Shown: piece by piece, positions 26,717 through 28,205 of the stretch
Layout of the letters: every line of letters begins with the position of its first letter
How positions within the stretch are numbered: position 1 is the first letter of the stretch
Origin: a virus
Strand: one strand, 5' to 3'
Virus record (IMG/VR): IMGVR_UViG_3300035703_000354
Span: 1-28,205 of that record
DNA length: 28,205 bases
Notes under the pieces: model-generated
Told to the model about the DNA's origin: nothing
The model's input: only the letters and a program-made list of their open reading frames with translations
Database searches by the model: none
Translations under genes and position numbers: made by a program

Positions 26717-27435
26717 AAGACTTCATACACAGTTGCAGTGAATTAACACATTATCAGCTGATAAAACCTCGCCCTTCAGAGTTTGCTGATTGGCGAGGCA
26801 ATCACGCATTGATGATGGACTATGCGCAGTGGGTGCATACACAGTCACAATGTCCTAGTTTAAAATTATCAATTGACGTGCCTGTCGATGAAATATTTGC
26901 AGAAGCACAAGCCAGCTTAGACAAATTTGTGACTCACAGAGATCATGAGGGCAACACTGGCTGGCGCAGCGCAGCAATACATGGCATCAGTACTCAGCAT
27001 ACCAACACTTGGACTACAAAAGATTACGGATTTGATACTGAACCCGAGTATGTTTGGACACAGCTAGCAGATGATTGCCCTGTAACCAAACAATGGATTG
27101 AGTCTTTTCCTTGCACTCGATTTCAGCGTGTTAGATTTATGTTGCTAGAACCAGGCGGCGTAATAGCACTGCACCGAGACAACCAAGCCCGTGCGCTGGA
27201 CGCAATCAATGTTGCAATTACCAATCCCGACGAGTGCAAATTTTATATGGAAGATGCAAACTTCATTCCGTGGCAACCGGGAGATGTGAGATTGATTGAT
27301 ATCGGCAGGTATCACACTGTAGTAAATAACAGCAACCACCCACGTATGCATATGATTATTCATGGATGGTGGGACATAGACATCTATAGAAAAACCTGCG
27401 AAAGTTACGATGAACTCACCTGTTTATATTTTTAA
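26695..27435 (+). CDS. Asp/Asn-hydroxylase-like 2OG-Fe(II) oxygenase
   Basis: The 246-residue protein has the aspartyl/asparaginyl beta-hydroxylase-like core at about 147-225: RFMLLEPGGVIALHRDNQAR supplies H160-x-D162. DVRLIDIGRYHTVVNNSNHP supplies H207, and R217 in RMHMIIHG is placed to bind 2OG. It would couple decarboxylation of 2OG to hydroxylation of an unknown substrate. The start is a TTG at 26695, with GGGGA upstream (26684-26688); no in-frame ATG occurs before residue 40. The first 140 residues contain WR- and aromatic-rich segments that could hold the substrate. Its 3' end overlaps the unknown gene at 27410 by 26 bases, suggesting the two products work together. Confidence 0.82.
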   Translation: MHSATGIKDFIHSCSELTHYQLIKPRPSEFADWRGNHALMMDYAQWVHTQSQCPSLKLSIDVPVDEIFAEAQASLDKFVTHRDHEGNTGWRSAAIHGISTQHTNTWTTKDYGFDTEPEYVWTQLADDCPVTKQWIESFPCTRFQRVRFMLLEPGGVIALHRDNQARALDAINVAITNPDECKFYMEDANFIPWQPGDVRLIDIGRYHTVVNNSNHPRMHMIIHGWWDIDIYRKTCESYDELTCLYF

Positions 27436-28021
27436 TACTGAAAAACAATTCGACAATCATTTGAATTTCGACTTGTATTATCTGCTACCCGCGGGTTTCA
27501 TGGATACACGGATTGTTAAGCAATCCAGCAATATTGTATATTATGATTTCAATCTACTAGCATTGTCTTTTAAAAAGACTCTAGTAGAGCAGTGGGATTG
27601 TTCTAAGCAACAGCTTTGGCAAATTGTTAATGATCTGGATTGTTTATACTGCTACAGCGACTACCAAGTTGTGGATTTTGATCGTCTGACAGACAAAGAA
27701 AAGTTTGATATCAACTGGCGCAACACATCGCCTTCGGACACTATGGAATCATTCTTCGAAATTAAACAGTCAAATATTCAATATCAGACCTTTGATATTG
27801 TGACTAATCCCATGTTGTGTGGACTAGTTAAACAAGACACTGCCCGCAAATACATTTGGTTTAGTAATTGCTTTGATTACAAGCACAATCACACACAGTC
27901 TGCACAATTATCATCTTTCGAGATTTTTTCAAAATCCGCCAAAAGACATCGGCTTTTTGTACATGGGCTAGATCCAATTCGTGACGATTACTGTTACAGT
28001 GATGCAACACAATTGTTCTAA
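27410..28021 (+). CDS. Unknown partner of the 2OG oxygenase
   Basis: The 203-residue protein starts inside the oxygenase gene (26-base overlap). It has an aromatic-rich sequence with FDLYYLLPAGFMDTRI, then SNIVYYDFNLLALSFKKTLVEQWD, and later ARKYIWFSNCFDYKHN. The YYDFNLLALSFKK segment has the look of a Rossmann-type strand-helix as in SAM-dependent methyltransferases, and IWFSNCF suggests a later strand. I cannot confirm a family. Paired expression with the oxygenase suggests a substrate-related or accessory role. No membrane span or signal is seen. Confidence 0.72.
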   Translation: MNSPVYIFNTEKQFDNHLNFDLYYLLPAGFMDTRIVKQSSNIVYYDFNLLALSFKKTLVEQWDCSKQQLWQIVNDLDCLYCYSDYQVVDFDRLTDKEKFDINWRNTSPSDTMESFFEIKQSNIQYQTFDIVTNPMLCGLVKQDTARKYIWFSNCFDYKHNHTQSAQLSSFEIFSKSAKRHRLFVHGLDPIRDDYCYSDATQLF

Positions 28022-28064
28022 GTAATCTTTGGTATTGATTTTCTCCCAAAAATCGATTAGGCTG

Positions 28065-28108
28065 TAAGCGAAGATCCGCTTATGTAAAGAAGCAAGTTTT
28101 CGCTTATG
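28065..28108 (+). repeat. Alternating hairpin element with CGCTTATG repeats
   Basis: CGCTTATG occurs at 28077-28084 and 28101-28108. Upstream TAAGCG (28065-28070) can pair with CGCTTA of either copy, giving a short hairpin (loop AAGATC) or a longer one in which AAGCGAA (28067-28073) pairs with TTCGCTT (28099-28105). No T run follows, so this is not a simple terminator. The interval 28022-28176 otherwise holds only a promoter and ribosome site. Confidence 0.4.
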
Positions 28109-28121
28109 GTTATTAAGCTAG

Positions 28122-28150
28122 TTGACTTAGACCCCACTGTTGTCTATAAG
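28122..28150 (+). promoter_or_regulatory. Sigma70-like promoter near the right edge
   Basis: TTGACT (28122-28127), 17 bases, then TATAAG (28145-28150). TAAGT and ACTTA (28147-28151 and 28153-28157) form a short dyad across the predicted start region. AAGGAG (28165-28170) follows as the ribosome site of the gene at 28177. Confidence 0.72.
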
Positions 28151-28176
28151 TAACTTACCGACAAAAGGAGAAGTTA

Positions 28177-28205
28177 ATGAAGATGTCAAACATTATCGGT
28201 TGTGT
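28177..28205 (+). CDS. Start of a gene cut off by the window edge
   Basis: ATG 28177 follows AAGGAG (28165-28170) by six bases and a strong sigma70-like promoter. The visible start reads MKMSNIIGC and continues beyond the edge; ATG 28183 is an alternative. Too little is seen to name it. Confidence 0.6.

Noticed and set aside
1-28205. tRNA genes, CRISPR arrays, insertion sequences, attachment sites
   Set aside because: No T-loop-like GTTCRANYC with a paired acceptor stem was seen. There are no evenly spaced direct repeats, no transposase or integrase, and no long terminal inverted repeats. A dedicated tRNA search would be needed to exclude them fully.

Overview
The window reads as a contiguous piece of a T4-like myovirus genome of the kind common in marine phages. 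The evidence is the recognisable T4 core set: UvsW helicase, a likely clamp-loader small subunit (gp62), gp61-type primase, gp41-type helicase, class Ia NrdA/NrdB with glutaredoxin, a PAAR spike-tip protein and many short, tightly packed, often ATGA-overlapping genes. All but one convincing gene lie on the + strand. Base composition is moderately AT-rich. I see no photosynthesis genes, tRNAs or CRISPR arrays, so the host cannot be named.

Layout. 1-2486: the tail of an upstream gene, two unrecognised early genes and an AAA ATPase, closed by a structured 3' UTR and an excellent intrinsic terminator. 2508-7068: uvsW, then an overlapping run of a conserved hypothetical gene, gp62-like, zinc-finger, miniature DnaE-like and PhyH-like oxygenase genes. 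7065-7445: the only minus-strand gene. 7489-8283: a late structural gene. 8293-10909: primase, a small ORF and helicase. 10910-17898: late genes, including a nucleotidyltransferase plus ligase-like pair, a holin-like protein and virion-type proteins. 17930-18604: PD-(D/E)XK exonuclease. 18629-19737: a fibre-like protein and a conserved hypothetical. 19800-23808: nrdA, nrdB, glutaredoxin and an Sm-like protein. 23820-25690: PAAR and a large tail-tip-like protein. 25744-28205: small early ORFs, a second 2OG-Fe(II) oxygenase with an unknown partner, and the start of one more gene.

Transcription looks two-layered. Sigma70-like promoters (TTGACW, about 17 bp, TATAAT-like) precede replication and small early genes. 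T4-late-type TAAATA elements precede virion-type genes, often overlapping the stop codon of the preceding gene. The strongest non-gene signal is promoter-to-start geometry. Three sigma70-like promoters (uvsW, primase, exonuclease) have the same TTGACA-N17-hexamer-N6-ATG arrangement, and three late promoters have TAAATA-N5-ATG. Both place the start codon at the predicted +1, implying leaderless mRNAs. Other genes in the window have ordinary leaders with Shine-Dalgarno sites.

The protein-level item most worth following is the 193-residue gene at 5735, which keeps the three catalytic aspartates and later signature blocks of bacterial DnaE polymerases in a drastically shortened form. Next is the late Pol-beta-like nucleotidyltransferase and KxDG ligase-like pair at 11405-13272.
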